From Ananas comosus (lineage: Eukaryota > Streptophyta > Magnoliopsida > Poales > Bromeliaceae), in assembly GCF_001540865.1 (NCBI RefSeq), contig NC_033629.1:3528065-3592064 (forward strand): DNA of 64,000 nucleotides, written 5' to 3'. How positions within the stretch are numbered: position 1 is the stretch's first letter; the number at the start of each line of letters is the position of its first letter. The position numbers were made by a program, and so were the translations under genes. Positions 34,667-47,200 of this stretch are shown here, piece after piece. The notes under the pieces were generated by a model. The model was not told the origin of the DNA, searched no databases, and saw only the letters and a list, made by a program, of their open reading frames with translations.

Positions 34667-36581
34667 TTTTTGCGTATGGCATTGCCACTCCCTTTGGCAG
34701 CATCTACCTTCTGGTGGGCATTATGTCACGGATTTAATGGTTTGGTTCGCAAAATCCGTGTGGCGAAGGAGGCGCCGGGCTTTACGAAGAAAAAAGTTAT
34801 GTCCATGACAATTAGCTCCAGAAGTATTGCTGCAAAGACCAACAAAATAACCGTACCATCAGCTGTATAACGAAGAATTTGCTTACTTATCTTTTCCCAT
34901 AGGACCAAGGGTCAAGCTTAACGAAGTAGGCTTTCCGTCTAGGGTGAATTCTATTTATTTCCACTTCTTTGATTCCTTATTACATATTCGCTGGGCAATC
35001 CAGAGAGCAGGGGCTTTGTTTCGTATCCTATCGGAATAGAATAAGCTGTTGGAAAGAGAATACCACGAATACGCTATTTTGAGGATAAGGATTCACAGGC
35101 GAGACAAATTAGGTTTCGGGCAGAACAAACTATGTCGAGCCAAGAGCATCTTCATCCCAATGGCTGGAAGGAAAGTATCTGAAAAGGCAACTACAGCTGC
35201 TATTGGTGAACTCATTACCATTAATAGTTTTCATTAAAAATGAATTGGTCCAATACGCGTCATAGCATTCTTTTCTTTCGAAACAAGGTATCCCGAAGTA
35301 GATCTCTATGTGAATAGTCGAGATAAAGGGACCCGTTTATACCTTGTATGCCTTGGATTCCAACCAAGCATCACAAATTAGGTTTCGGGCAGAACAAACT
35401 ATGTCGCAGTGAAGCGGGGTCTGCTTGATCGGTCATTTTTTCAATAGTAGAGGTGGAACCGATCTGTAAATATGTGCTAGTGGGACTCACAGGCAGTCTG
35501 ATTATCGAATCTGAAAAGGCCTAAATCTCATGTCAAGTAACCCACGTGAATTTTCAATATTTCTTTTTACTTCTCATCAAACGAATGGCATCTTCTTCTG
35601 AAGATTTTGAAAGTAGTTTATTTTCTCACTTACTATTTCCTAAAAATGAAATAGTTGTCTATGGTCGGTTAGATGCCGAAAGCGTCTCTTTTGGCAGCTC
35701 AATCCCAATCCTCACGGTGGACAAATTTGTCCCATCACAACCAAATGTGTCTCCGCATCCAACCAAAACGTAAGTCCCCCTCCGAGTTGACTTTACTGGA
35801 GTAGTTCTTGGACTTGCTTTGTTGACTGGACTAGCCATTGGAGGGAAGGAATATTTAATTAACTATTTGAGCAGTTAATTTATTATTTATAATAAATTAG
35901 CAAATTAAAATTTTAATTATTTAGTGTGTTTAGCAATAATTAATATTTATGTTGATTAACTAGTTAATATTTTGACTAATCTAATTATTTTATTAACTAA
36001 TTACCTAACTATTAAATAATTAACTAATTGATTTATTAATATATTAAATCACTTAGGGTTACTTAATTTATTAATTAATAGCACTCATTAATAAAATTTA
36101 ATATTAATTAATTTACTAATTAATATTTATGGTTAACAAGCAGTATTCATTATTAATTAATTAATTTATTAAATTAAATTATTATTTAATTAATATTTTG
36201 ATGTTAATTTAGTAGATAATATGCTATTATTTTAAAACTATAATTACTTTTATTCTCACTTTTCTAATCAAACTATTCAAATTTTCTTATTTTTGAGAAT
36301 AACCTAATTTTCATTCAAACATAAAATTGATCTTGTTCAATCTTTTCCCAAAAATTGTACCTATATCAGGAATAATCAAGAACAGTTTGTTCCCGAACCA
36401 AACTTTCTAAATTATTGCAATTAAATCTCAAAACTCAATTTAGTTAGCTAAACATTGATAAATTATTAATGTAAGAGTTTTGTGAAAGTATTGTAATTGA
36501 TAATACGACAATATTCAAGATGCTATTTTACTTCTACGTTACTAAATTGTTAGTAGTTAATCAACTAAATTGGACTGTGGG

Positions 36582-37409
36582 TAGGGGTGTAATGTGGGCC
36601 GTGCCGGGCCGGCACGGCCCACATTTTCCGGGCCAAACCGGGCTGGAGAGTGGCCCGGCCCGGCCCGTGGCTAAATCCGGGCCGGGCCGTGCCGGGCCGG
36701 AACTCCCTACCATCCGGCCCAGCACGGCCCCTGGGCCCGGAAGGCACGGGCCGTGCCTGGCCGGGCCGTGCTCCGGGCCGGCTCCTTTTTTTATTTTTTT
36801 AAAAATGTACATATAATTTAAAAAAATATAAACAATAAATTATATTTATATAAACTGATATTTTGATTAAAAAATTTAAAATTTATAAAAATAATTACAA
36901 AAAATAAATATTTAAATTTATTTAATATATTTTTGTATTCTTTTTTTGAAAAAAAAAAAAAGTTGAGAAGGGTTTTTGGTCCAATGGACCAAAATTGCTT
37001 TGGTCCATTGGACCAAAATCACTCCTCCCAAGGTCTGCTAGGCAGACCTTGGGAGGAGCTCTCCTTGGGAGGAGGGCCAAGCCCTCCACCCGAGGAGAGC
37101 AAACCCCAGGCCCAAGGCAACTTTGCCTTGGGCCTGGGTTCCGGGCCGTGCTGGCCCGGCTGGCACGGCCCAAGCGGGCCGTGCCGTGCCGGGCCGCCCA
37201 CCTACCCTCGGCCCGACACGGCCCAGGCCCGTTTCGGGCCGTGCCGTGCCGGGCCGTCGGGCTCCAAATGTGAGGCCCAGCACGGCCCTAAGTGCCTGCC
37301 GGGCCCGGCCCGGCCCGGGTGCTACAGTGGTCGTGCCGGGCCACGGCCCGGCCCGCAGCCGTGCCGGGCCGGGCGGCCCACGTGCCGCCCGGCCCGTTTT
37401 ACACCCCTA
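36582..37409. mobile_element. hAT-type element rich in GGGCCGTGCC motifs, 828 bp
   Basis: The ends are TAGGGGTGTAA and TTACACCCCTA in inverted orientation. They are flanked by a perfect 8-bp duplication, ACTGTGGG (36574-36581 and 37410-37417), diagnostic of hAT insertion. The left ~200 and right ~280 bases are dense arrays of GGGCCGTGCCGGGCC variants on both strands. Between them are an AT-rich core and two perfect-arm hairpins, one near 36970-37018 and one in 37020-37140. No transposase was seen, and GC-rich open frames through it are artefacts. Confidence 0.88.
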
Positions 37410-37632
37410 ACTGTGGGGCGTAATTACAATAATTCGAAAATTTCGAGCCAAAATTATAACAAATTAAAACAAACATGTTTCTACAATTGTATCATATTTA
37501 TAAGTGAGATGCTAAGTCGACAACCAAAAAGGAATTGTAATCTTTACAATCCCTAATCCAAGAGTTTTATAGTTTACAAACTTTTTTAAATGTTTAGTTA
37601 TAAAAACGGGAGCTATAACAATAGTACTTAAA

Positions 37633-37772
37633 CCGACCGTCCTTAGAGTAAGTAGCAAAGGGCTTGGTGGTTGGTATCCGAGACCTAAGTTCGAATTCTA
37701 GTTGATTCACATTTTCAGCTAAGTTTATTTCTAAATGAAGTAAATGAAACGGGTAGCGTACTATCTATCTCT

Positions 37773-37812
<40 letters not shown>
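37633..37812 (+). mobile_element. tRNA-derived SINE with poly(A) tail
   Basis: The 180-bp element ends in an A-run of more than 35 bases. It contains a B-box-like AGTTCGAATTC and an A-box-like segment, GGCTTGGTGGTTGGTA. A perfect 11-bp duplication, TAGTACTTAAA, flanks it (37622-37632 and 37813-37823). A second copy, in opposite orientation, is at 41993-42145. Confidence 0.85.
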
Positions 37813-37814
<2 letters not shown>

Positions 37815-37959
37815 GTACTTAAAGGGGACTTACTGAATAGAGAGTTTGGGTTATAATCCTTCCATTGCTCTATTTATAATTATTGGCTAAAAAATACGCA
37901 TGTTTTAGAACAATAATTTTACTAATATATTTGGTATATTTGATAGTGTTGTAAAATTT

Positions 37960-39070
37960 TTTATATATACATTGAATAGTTATGTGTGTTTTCAAATTCT
38001 GACGAAAATCCAACATTTATCTGTTTTACACGAAATGAATCGAAATTTTAATTCACCTTTAATTCAAATTTAAAATTTGATTGATCCACTTTAATTACAA
38101 TTTTTAATTATTCACTCAAATTTGATATCAAAAATTAAATTTATGTCATGATTTAAACTCGAATTTTAATTTAATTTAAATATTCACAAATTCATATAAT
38201 AAAATTTCAACTATGAATTTAAGATGAAATAAAATTTTAAAATTAAATAAGATTAACATAGCAGCTAAATATTAGTAGATAGTAATAAGATAATTGAAAA
38301 TATTCATCTATAAAGAAAAGATATGAAATGAAGAGAAATTTAAATCTTATTTATTATTTATTTTGTGTAAGAGAAAAAAGGAACTAAATTCATTTTCCAT
38401 ACCCAAATTCAAATTATGTGCAAATTCACGTCATAATTATTTTAATAGTTGCCTAGCTTTATCAAAATAAATTTGTGTATCATATTTATCCAAAAAATTA
38501 TAATAAAAATTTAAATTTTTTTAAAAAAATTAATATGCTATATTTTATTCAAAAATATCTACTATATTATATAACTCAAATTTAAATAGTTTCTGCCAAC
38601 AATGATTATATAGTTTTATATTTTTAGTATAAATTGAATATTTTTATATATATTTTGAATGCTTGCGAACCCAAATTTTTAAAATTTAATTTTGATCCAC
38701 TTTAATTAAAATCTTTTGATTATTAATTCTAATTTAATATCAAAAGTTAAATTTAATTCATGATTTAAAACTCAATTTTAGTTTTAGTTTAAAAATAACA
38801 TAAATTGAAATTTATGTTATATAATTAAATTTCAACTCTAAATTTCAGATGAAATAAAATTTTAAATCAAATAAATTTAAATTTTAAATATATATTTGAA
38901 ATTAATTTAAATTGGTTTATTGGTTACAACCAATAAAAAGTTCATGTAACACCTAAATATTAGTAGATTGAATTAAGATAGTATTTAAATATTCAAAAAA
39001 TATATATTGAACTATAAAATATTTAATAAAAGAGAAAAGATTATCTATTTGAGAAAAAGATAAATTAAAG
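37960..39070. repeat. Degenerate direct duplication, period about 650 bp, AT-rich
   Basis: Two AT-rich blocks (about 37960-38400 and 38620-39070) share ordered motifs: TTGATCCACTTTAATTA, ATATCAAAA(A/G)TTAAATTTA, CATGATTTAAA, GATGAAATAAAATTTTAAA and CTAAATATTAGTAGAT. The blocks are diverged and non-coding. This looks like an old tandem duplication or two copies of one element. Confidence 0.55.
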
Positions 39071-39364
39071 TTTGTTTCATTAAATATTCATTACCATCCC
39101 ACTGGTTACTATTCTTATCCTTATATTTTTATTATTTTAAAATGAATCGGTCGACAGATAGAAGTTTGAAATATATATGCTTTTATATATTGTGTAGATA
39201 CAAAAATACATTACAAATTTTACTATTTGAATTTTAGGTCAACCTAAATGTCAAAGAGATCTATATTTTATAAATTTTAATTATTATATTCAAATATTAA
39301 TTTTTTAAAAAAGTTTCTTTCAACTTTTCATCCGGCAATAGAACCGATGGCAATGTAACTTACT

Positions 39365-39533
39365 ATATTCGCGAGCTAACTCGTGTTCGGCTCGTTAATA
39401 AACAGGTCGATCACTGGCTAAACTTTTTCGCTCGATATTTTAACGATCCAATTTGTGTTCAACTCGTTTAATAAATGAACGAACAAAAGCTGCTGACTCT
39501 CGCTCGCTCGTGTTCGACTCGTGGACAACCCTA
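39365..39533. mobile_element. Fragment of a hAT-type element end
   Basis: The sequence is rich in GCTCGTGTTCGACTCGT and related pieces. It ends GTGGACAACCCTA, the form of a hAT right terminus (inverse TAGGGTTGTCCAC). A matching left terminus with an 8-bp duplication was not found. Confidence 0.4.
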
Positions 39534-39783
39534 GTTATATCCATACAAATATGGTAAAGTGTGGACTAACCAAATGAGATTTCTAAACCTTGCAGGGACA
39601 TATGTGCAAAAAGCCCTCTCATCAATAAAAGTGTGGATGAGAAGCGCAGTATCATCCAGTTTCTCTCTCCAACACCTTCTTCTGCTTCTGATTCTGATTC
39701 TGCGCAGTATCATCCAGTTTCTCTCTCCAACAACTTCTTCCTGCTTCTGATTCTGATTCTGCTTCCTCTCGAAGCAGCTAAAA

Positions 39784-42700
39784 ATGGAGCTCCGCGTTCT
39801 CCCGCAGCGCCCTCCACATTGCTCATCACACCTCGCCTCTCCATTCACATCCCCCAACTCAAGTACGAGCTCTTCAAATCTCTTTCCTTAATTCCTTTTC
39901 TTTTTTTCTTTTTTTTTTTAAAATTTCATCAAAAATTTCGATCGATTTGCACAGTTAGGGATCCGCCGAAGAAGGCGAAATCGACGGCGGCCTTTCGGTG
40001 CCACTGCTCGAGCGAGTCAGATTCGAATTCGGCGTCTGTTCGGGTTCCTTCGGCCGACGACGGGAGGAGATGGTTCGTGAGCCTTCTCGTTGCTTCTGGT
40101 ATGTTCGAGTGCATGCTTGTTTAATTTACTGTGGCAACAATTCCATGAATTCGCAAAGTGAATGCTACAACTTACTTGAACTTTAATTTGTTATAATTTT
40201 TCCATTCAAATTTTCCATATTGTTATAATCATCTCGGCTGAATAATGATATGGTGGTGGATAATGTGGTAATGATTAAGATGTCGCGTCATTGTTGCTGA
40301 CGCTATTTAAAATAAACTTGTAAAATTTATTAGCAATAATATAAAATGGTCGAGTTCTCTGTCTCATAGTTTGAGGGACCAACCAAAAATGTATGATCAC
40401 TTGGGCTCAACTGCGAAGATGCGCAATGTTATTTGTACACTTCAAAAGAGAGTGCAAATTTTATATCTTCCCAAAGCTATTGTTAGCTTCTTATCAACTA
40501 GTTGAACAATGTCTATTAAAATTTCTTAATTTTTGAACTTTACATGATGTCTAGTAATTGGTTTTCAAATCAATTAGTTTTTAATGTATAGATAGTTTTA
40601 AAGGTGGAGATCACCTATATCAAATTGAACTTTAATTTTATGGTATTAATTATTAAAAAATTAAATACGGTGCATTAGACATACAGATACATCACTAGCT
40701 AGTTCGCTATCATGCACATGACTAATATTTTCTATGGAAAACTAGCGCCAATCAGATGGTTTGCGTCTATTGTAATTTTGAGAAAGAGAAAAGTTTTTCA
40801 AATAATATTCTAAAAAATAATTTTTTAGCCTGAAAAAATATTTTCTGTCTGTTTTTGAAAAAAAAAAAAATTCTTTCTCCAAATTTCATAGAAAAGTATT
40901 GTTTTCGTTTTCCGAACTTTTTAATCTGAAAAATGAAACCGTCAAAATTGGTATTTTTCATAAAAAGCCTTTTTCATGAAAATTAGTTTTTGACACTTTT
41001 TCGAAGAACCAAACACTCTCTTATTGGTGAGTAAATACTTGCTCAACTATAGTGGTGGCTCTTTCCCTTGTTGCTTTACTAAATATCTTTTCAACTGCAG
41101 GGCTAAGCATGAACAACAGAGCTGATGCAGTGTCTACCAGTAGAAGAGCAGTAAGATAAATATTCAATTCATAATTTGTGTCCTCCAAGAAGCTTTCGCT
41201 TATATACCCCTCACTACTATTCAAAATTTTTAAATTTTTTCCCTCCTAAACTCCAAACTCTATTAGTAATCCCTAGAGTTTTGAGAATATTTTGAAGAAA
41301 TTTTTGGAAATTAATGAGGGCATTTTAGACGGCCAAAAGTATATTAGCTATTTATAAAGTTTTGAAAAATATATTAGATATCAGATTAAAATACAAAAAT
41401 TTCTCTTATAAATACCCACTTTTTTACTTTTTCTTCCTAACTTTCATAAACTTATATTTTGCCCTCTTAAAATTTCAAAAATGCTTTCAGTGGATACGGC
41501 GTTAATAGAAGGACAAAATGATCAAATTATTTTTATTTCTTCTATAAAAAAAAAAAAATTTTAATATATTATTATTATTTTGATGGGCATTTTTGATATA
41601 AATTATAAAAAATGGGCAGAATAATAATGGAACCCTGACGGAGGGAGGCTAAATGCAAAAACTTAAAATGTTGAGGGAGTAAAGTATAAATTTTCAAAAG
41701 TCAGAGAGGGAGAGTGGAAAAATGGGTATATAAAAAAATTTTCCCTAATTTAGCCTAGATAATTATTATTTACTTTTAAAATTCTGCTTGTTTCCTTTAA
41801 ATATTGTTTACAGCTTAGGAGTGCCAAGATACCTGAGAGTGAATTCACCACCCTACCGAATGGTCTAAAGTTGGTACATCCCTTCTAGTTTCGGAATACT
41901 GCGAATGTTCTATTAATTCTTATTACTGATTTTATATTTACTAATAGTTTGATAACGATTGATCAGTGGTAATCAAAATCATGCATCATATTATTTTTTT
42001 TGAGAGAGATAGGTAGCACCCTACCCTCTTCGTTTATTTTATTTAGAAATAAATTTAGCTGGAAATGTGAATCAACTAGGATTCGAACTTAGGTCTCGAG
42101 TACCAACCACCAAGTCCTTTGCCACTTGGGTCTCGGGTACCAACCATCATGCATCGTATTGTTGATTTACTAATAGTTTGATAATGATTGATCAGTGCTT
42201 ATCAAAATCATGTGAATTTGTAGTTTGGTTCTTCTTGAGTGCCAAAGCATTCTGCTTTTTGAATAGAAACAAACTTGGTTTCTTTGATGGCTTTCCTTCT
42301 TTTCTTTCTTTCTCTTGTTTAATCATTATATTTTATCGAAGGTAAAAATGTACAGATTTTTTATTAACTTTTGACCATTCTGGATCGATTGTCTAATTTT
42401 TTAAATTTTGTTTGATTTAAGTCAAGCAACGACTTACTTTAATGGAGTCCAGCTACTATACTTCTCTTTGTTGTCATAAATTTTTTTTTTCAGCCGTTAG
42501 ATCTATCCCTTAGCCATTTTCACCCATTAGATCATACTATTCAACCAACCACTTGCTCAATCCTAGGGACCCACTATCATCCTAACCGGAGACCGCTGTT
42601 ATCCTAACCGCACATCTCTTCATCCAATAGCCGAAAATTTATGAGTACAAAGTTGTTTATACTTATAAAAGTATAGTTGCGAGAATTATATGAAGTATAC

Positions 42701-43924
42701 TAACTAAACTTGTAAAGATAAATAATGTATTCAAAATTTAAAGTCATGTCGTTGACTGACTCAAATCAAACAGATTGAAAAGTTAAGTAGTAAATTCAAA
42801 ATTTTTGAATGGTTTGATAGTCGATTTAAAATGGTCCAAAGTTTATATAAGTTTTATACGTTTTTACCTTTATAGAATTAGTAGTTACACATAGGGGTGG
42901 AAACGAGCCGAGCTCGAGCGAGCTTACCTTGGCTCAAATTCGGCTTGAAATTAATTTCGAGCCTAAATTTAAGCTCAAGCTTGGATTGAAATTAATTCGA
43001 GCCGAGCTCGAGTGAGCCTAATTTCGAGTCGAGCGAGCTCGAGCCCTAAACGAGCCGCTTGAAATTCTCAACATCATACGATCAATAGTTTAATTTGTAT
43101 AGAACATTATCTATAATTTGATACAAAAATATGTCTAATAGTTCAAAGTACAAAATAATTATATAAAATACAGTATTATAATATGAAAAAAATAATTTAT
43201 GAGTTGAATATCTAATCTTTTCAGCCTCACATGTCTTTTCTTCTGCCTTCAATCTTCATATTATTTATTTTCATTTATACAGTCAAAAATAAATAAATTA
43301 TATAGATAAATATTGGATTAAACTATCCAATCATATATAACTAAAATTAAAATTTTATATGAATAATAATTTTTTATTTTAAAAATATTCTGTATATTTT
43401 CTCAAGCATACAATTAATAGCAAGGTAGGGAATAGTGGGCATATGCTGTTACTTGGTAACTTGGAGGGCTTCCGGTTTGGCTACTTAGGGTGAGAGACAG
43501 AAAAGGAAAAAGAGAGAAACATATTGAAAATTTAGAGCTCTGTGAAAGAAAGAAAGAAAAAAAGGAAAAATGTATAAATTTAGTAAAATTTTGCTTTTTT
43601 ATTTGTCTATTGGATTTGTTTTTATGGGCCAACAACATTGGCCCAATTTTAACTAAACTGAGATTATTCACTCAGCCTATATATAACTAAAATATATTAT
43701 ATTTATATATTTTTTAATAGCACGAAGCACTTGGTGCTACCAAATTTTTCGCCGTTAGATCCACCTCTTTGATCATTTTCACCCGTTAGATCATACTATT
43801 CAACCAACCACCTACTCAACCCTAGGGGGCCCACATCATCCTAACCACACATCTCTCAATCCATTGGCCGAAAACTTGGTAGCACTAATGATTTGGTGCT
43901 ATTAATAGCATAATAGCCTAGTTC

Positions 43925-43956
<32 letters not shown>

Positions 43957-44204
43957 GTGTAGAACTACTATGCTATCGAAAATATAGAGGATTTGATGTT
44001 TTCAAATTTTTGACCTTTTGATTAAGAATTGTATGGTTGGGATGATTGCAGTCCCCCCTAGGATTAAATAATAACCCTAGGATTGAGTGGTCCCTACAAA
44101 GTAATAATAGTATTAATCCAAAAATAAGAAATGATTAAAGGGGTTGATCTAAGAATCAAAAAATCGAAAGCACCATATCTTCTATACTTTTGATAGCATA
44201 GTAG

Positions 44205-44286
<82 letters not shown>

Positions 44287-47200
44287 TTGCTTATCAAAAT
44301 ACTTTGTATTTGGTGGGGAATTTGTCATACAACTCAAGGGCTAGTTTGGTTTTCAAATAGAAAATTGTTTGGGCATATGTTAACGAAGATTTAGAGAGTA
44401 TATATGTAAAACAAAAGGAATTAAAGAAATTAAAAGATAAGATTTTTTTTTGCCTTAAACTAAAAAGTTTATTTGGGGTTATCAAAAAAGGAATTGGTAT
44501 TACCAAAGTAAATTTTACTATCATTACATTAAAAGAATTCAAATTTTGGCTAGATTGGATATGTCTATCACGATATCAAAACTTGTTTGGACAATATCAA
44601 CTCTTTGTGACAAAAATGGGAAAGAAGGTTTTGGCCTCCAAGAGAGCTGACGAGTGGTCGTGTCCAGATTGTATTGGGCTCATGCACAGATTCGTCGTGT
44701 GTAACGTACTTGGTCTGATGTTGGGTCGCATTGAGNTTTTTTTTGTTCAAGCTCGGCTCATTTAATTTCGAGTCGAGCTCGAGCGAGTCAAATATCGAGT
44801 CGAATGCGAGTCGGCTCGCTCATTTGCCAGCCCTAGTTACACATTCACCTACTAGTGATATGAAAAGAAAAATAGGATAAACTTCAATTTGCTCTCCTGC
44901 GGTTCTTCTGTGGTTCAGAAAGTTGTACGTACTATTTTATTATTTTATTTTGATTTTATTGAAAAACTCTGCCGTCAAATAGGAAATGAAGTAAATTTTT
45001 AATAAAAGCACAGGATGGTACCCTGTAAAATGATAGTGAAACAAAAATAAAACAACAAAATAGTTAAATATAACTTTTTGAATCATAGAATGACAAAATA
45101 AAAACGTGCTAAATTGTAAGCTAGTTAAGTGCGACTTTTTGAAGCAGAGAGCAACAAAGTAAAGATGTACCGAACCACATCGACACAAATTAAAGTTTAC
45201 CCCCCAAAAAAGGTAAAAACATACATAACTTACTTGGCTAAGCAATTTTTTAAAACTTTAATTTTACTATCAAACATTTCAATTTGTTTGATTTGACTCA
45301 GTAAACGACACTTTGACCTCAAATTTGAATGAATCGTTTATCATTACAGGTTTAATTAGCATACTTAATGCAATTTCCGCAACAATAAATTTATTAAAGT
45401 AAGAAATTAACTTATGAAGTCGAAGTATCGTCGACTGACGCAAATCAAACAAATTAAAAGATTAAATAGTAAAATTAAAATTTTTAAAAAATTAGATAGT
45501 CGATTCAAAATGATCCATAGATCCATAGTTCAAACAAGTTTTGTACGATTTTCCCACAAAAAAAATTACACATTCTCTGATCAAATGATGAAATAAAAAA
45601 CCTTCATGTGGCTGGCATGATAGACAAAGTGAAATAGTTTGTTCTCATTTTGTCTACTTGTGGGGCACAAAAGCAAATTACTTACTTTGTGATTCATTTC
45701 TTTAGTACTTTATTCTACATAATAAAAGGTATGAAGTACACAAACTATTGCATTGTTGTGTGGGAATTAATTGTTCATGTATGCATACCTTTTGAATGAG
45801 CCTACATTCCCTCTTGCGAGATTGTTTAACTTTAATTCCTCACAAAAAAACAGGTATTATGATATAAAAGTTGGAGGTGGACCTAAAGCTGTGAAAGGAT
45901 CACGCGTCGCGGTATGTTTACCCAGCCACATCGATACACAATCAAATTTAGGTGACTAAATATTGACGCATCATTGACATAAAAGTGATAAAGCATCTTA
46001 ATTATTAGTACATCATTAATCACAATACTGCCACATCACTTACTGTATTAGTAATACATTAATATTTAGTCGGGTAAATTTAATTACGACTAAACACTTC
46101 TAAAAGTTCAAATATGTGTCTCCCACCTCAAAGTTTGTGGACCAAGCGTGCAATTTACCCTAATAATTATTAGGTAAAAAAAATGTATTTAACATGCCTC
46201 AACTATCACTATTTTGATCGGGCTATCTAAGCTTTGAAAATTTTGATTTTGCTGCCTATCCTTTAATTTATTTGATTTGAGTCGATTGATGACTCTTAAA
46301 CTTTAAAATTTGAATGCATTGTTTACTTTTATAGATTTAATCAGTATATTTTATACAATTCATACAACTATAAATTTATTAAAATTAGTAAACAGCTTAA
46401 ATTTTGTCTTAGAAAGCCATCAAATGACTTATATCAAATAAATTAAAATATTGGGTGCTAAAATCAAAATTTTGAAAAATTAGATAGTCGTATCAAAATG
46501 GGCTATAGTTCGGATAAGTTTAACTATTCATATTGCTTAGAGCTACAATTCGTCGATAAAAAAGTATGGAAAGTTTTCTCTTATAAGTGTAACATGGTTT
46601 GTATGAGAACTTCCAATATACCAGTTTGATGTCAATAAGATCATTTTTATGTTGATGACTAACATAAAATTTGCTGTTCCTTTTTTTCCCCTCTTTTTCT
46701 TTCTTTTTGTTCAATAATTAGTGATAAAGATATTCATTGCAGTAATTCAAGTTTAAGAATGAAATTCATAATGATATTTTGAGGCCATCTGATGCAATTC
46801 ACCTATGATTGATTGTACAATATTCTCGATGTTTTATGTATTCATTAGATCATCGATTTGTTATCATTTATCATTCCGCGCAACATAATTGGCAAGTAAT
46901 TTTCTCAATTCAGGTACACTATGTGGCCAAGTGGAAGGGTATAACCTTCATGACTAGTCGGCAAGGTCTTGGTGTCGGCGGCGGAACGGTACGGAATTTA
47001 CGTGCATCTGAATAAGGCCCAGATTGACATATGTGAAACTTCTAAAGAACATCTGCCAGATTTAAACTGTTCAAAGAGACAGTAGTAACTTTTATATCAA
47101 AGTCCCTCACAAAAGCTTCCTGCCACAGCAGAAGCAGGAGTTTCAAGATGGAGATTTCATTTTTCTTCTTGCATCACGACAAAAAGTTACCAAACTGTTG

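Larger units (their letters stand above)
34521..35850. other. Organelle-like DNA insertion
   Basis: This stretch begins with two plastid-type trnW fragments. Its base composition is clearly less AT-rich than either flank. It contains two copies of ACAAATTAGGTTTCGGGCAG about 270 bases apart (near 35104 and 35367). I do not recognise a complete organellar gene in it. Angiosperm mitochondria carry plastid-derived trnW, so a mitochondrial source is as likely as a plastid one. Confidence 0.5.
33605..36410. mobile_element. Long inverted-repeat (foldback-like) element carrying organelle-like DNA
   Basis: The left arm (about 33610-33667, continuing at 34128-34280 after a MITE insertion) and the right arm (about 36200-36405) are inverted copies. 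Examples are TTCCTGATATAGGTA against TACCTATATCAGGAAT, GTTTGAATGAAAATTAG against CTAATTTTCATTCAAAC, and GTGAGAATAAAA against TTTTATTCTCAC. AT-rich sequence lies further inside both arms. Between the arms is about 1.3 kb of less AT-rich DNA with plastid-type tRNA fragments. The outer ends and target duplication were not resolved. Confidence 0.55.
42892..44835. mobile_element. hAT-type element, 1.94 kb, with nested MITEs
   Basis: It starts TAGGGGTGGAAACGAGCCGAG and ends CATTTGCCAGCCCTA. A perfect 8-bp duplication, GTTACACA, flanks it (42884-42891 and 44836-44843). The subterminal parts are GAGCTCGAGCGAGC-rich on both ends. Two MITEs and two (TA)n runs are nested within, and an n lies at 44736. 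No transposase frame was found. Confidence 0.88.

Noticed and set aside
34670..35240. Open frames in the organelle-like insert (66 aa at 34670-34870, 60 aa at 34908-34726 on minus, 62 aa at 35049-35237)
   Set aside because: I could not match any of them to a known plastid or mitochondrial protein, so none is called as a gene.
36933..37556. 207-codon Gly/Pro-rich open frame
   Set aside because: It runs through the GGGCCGTGCC arrays of a hAT element and out past its right end and target duplication, so it is not a gene.
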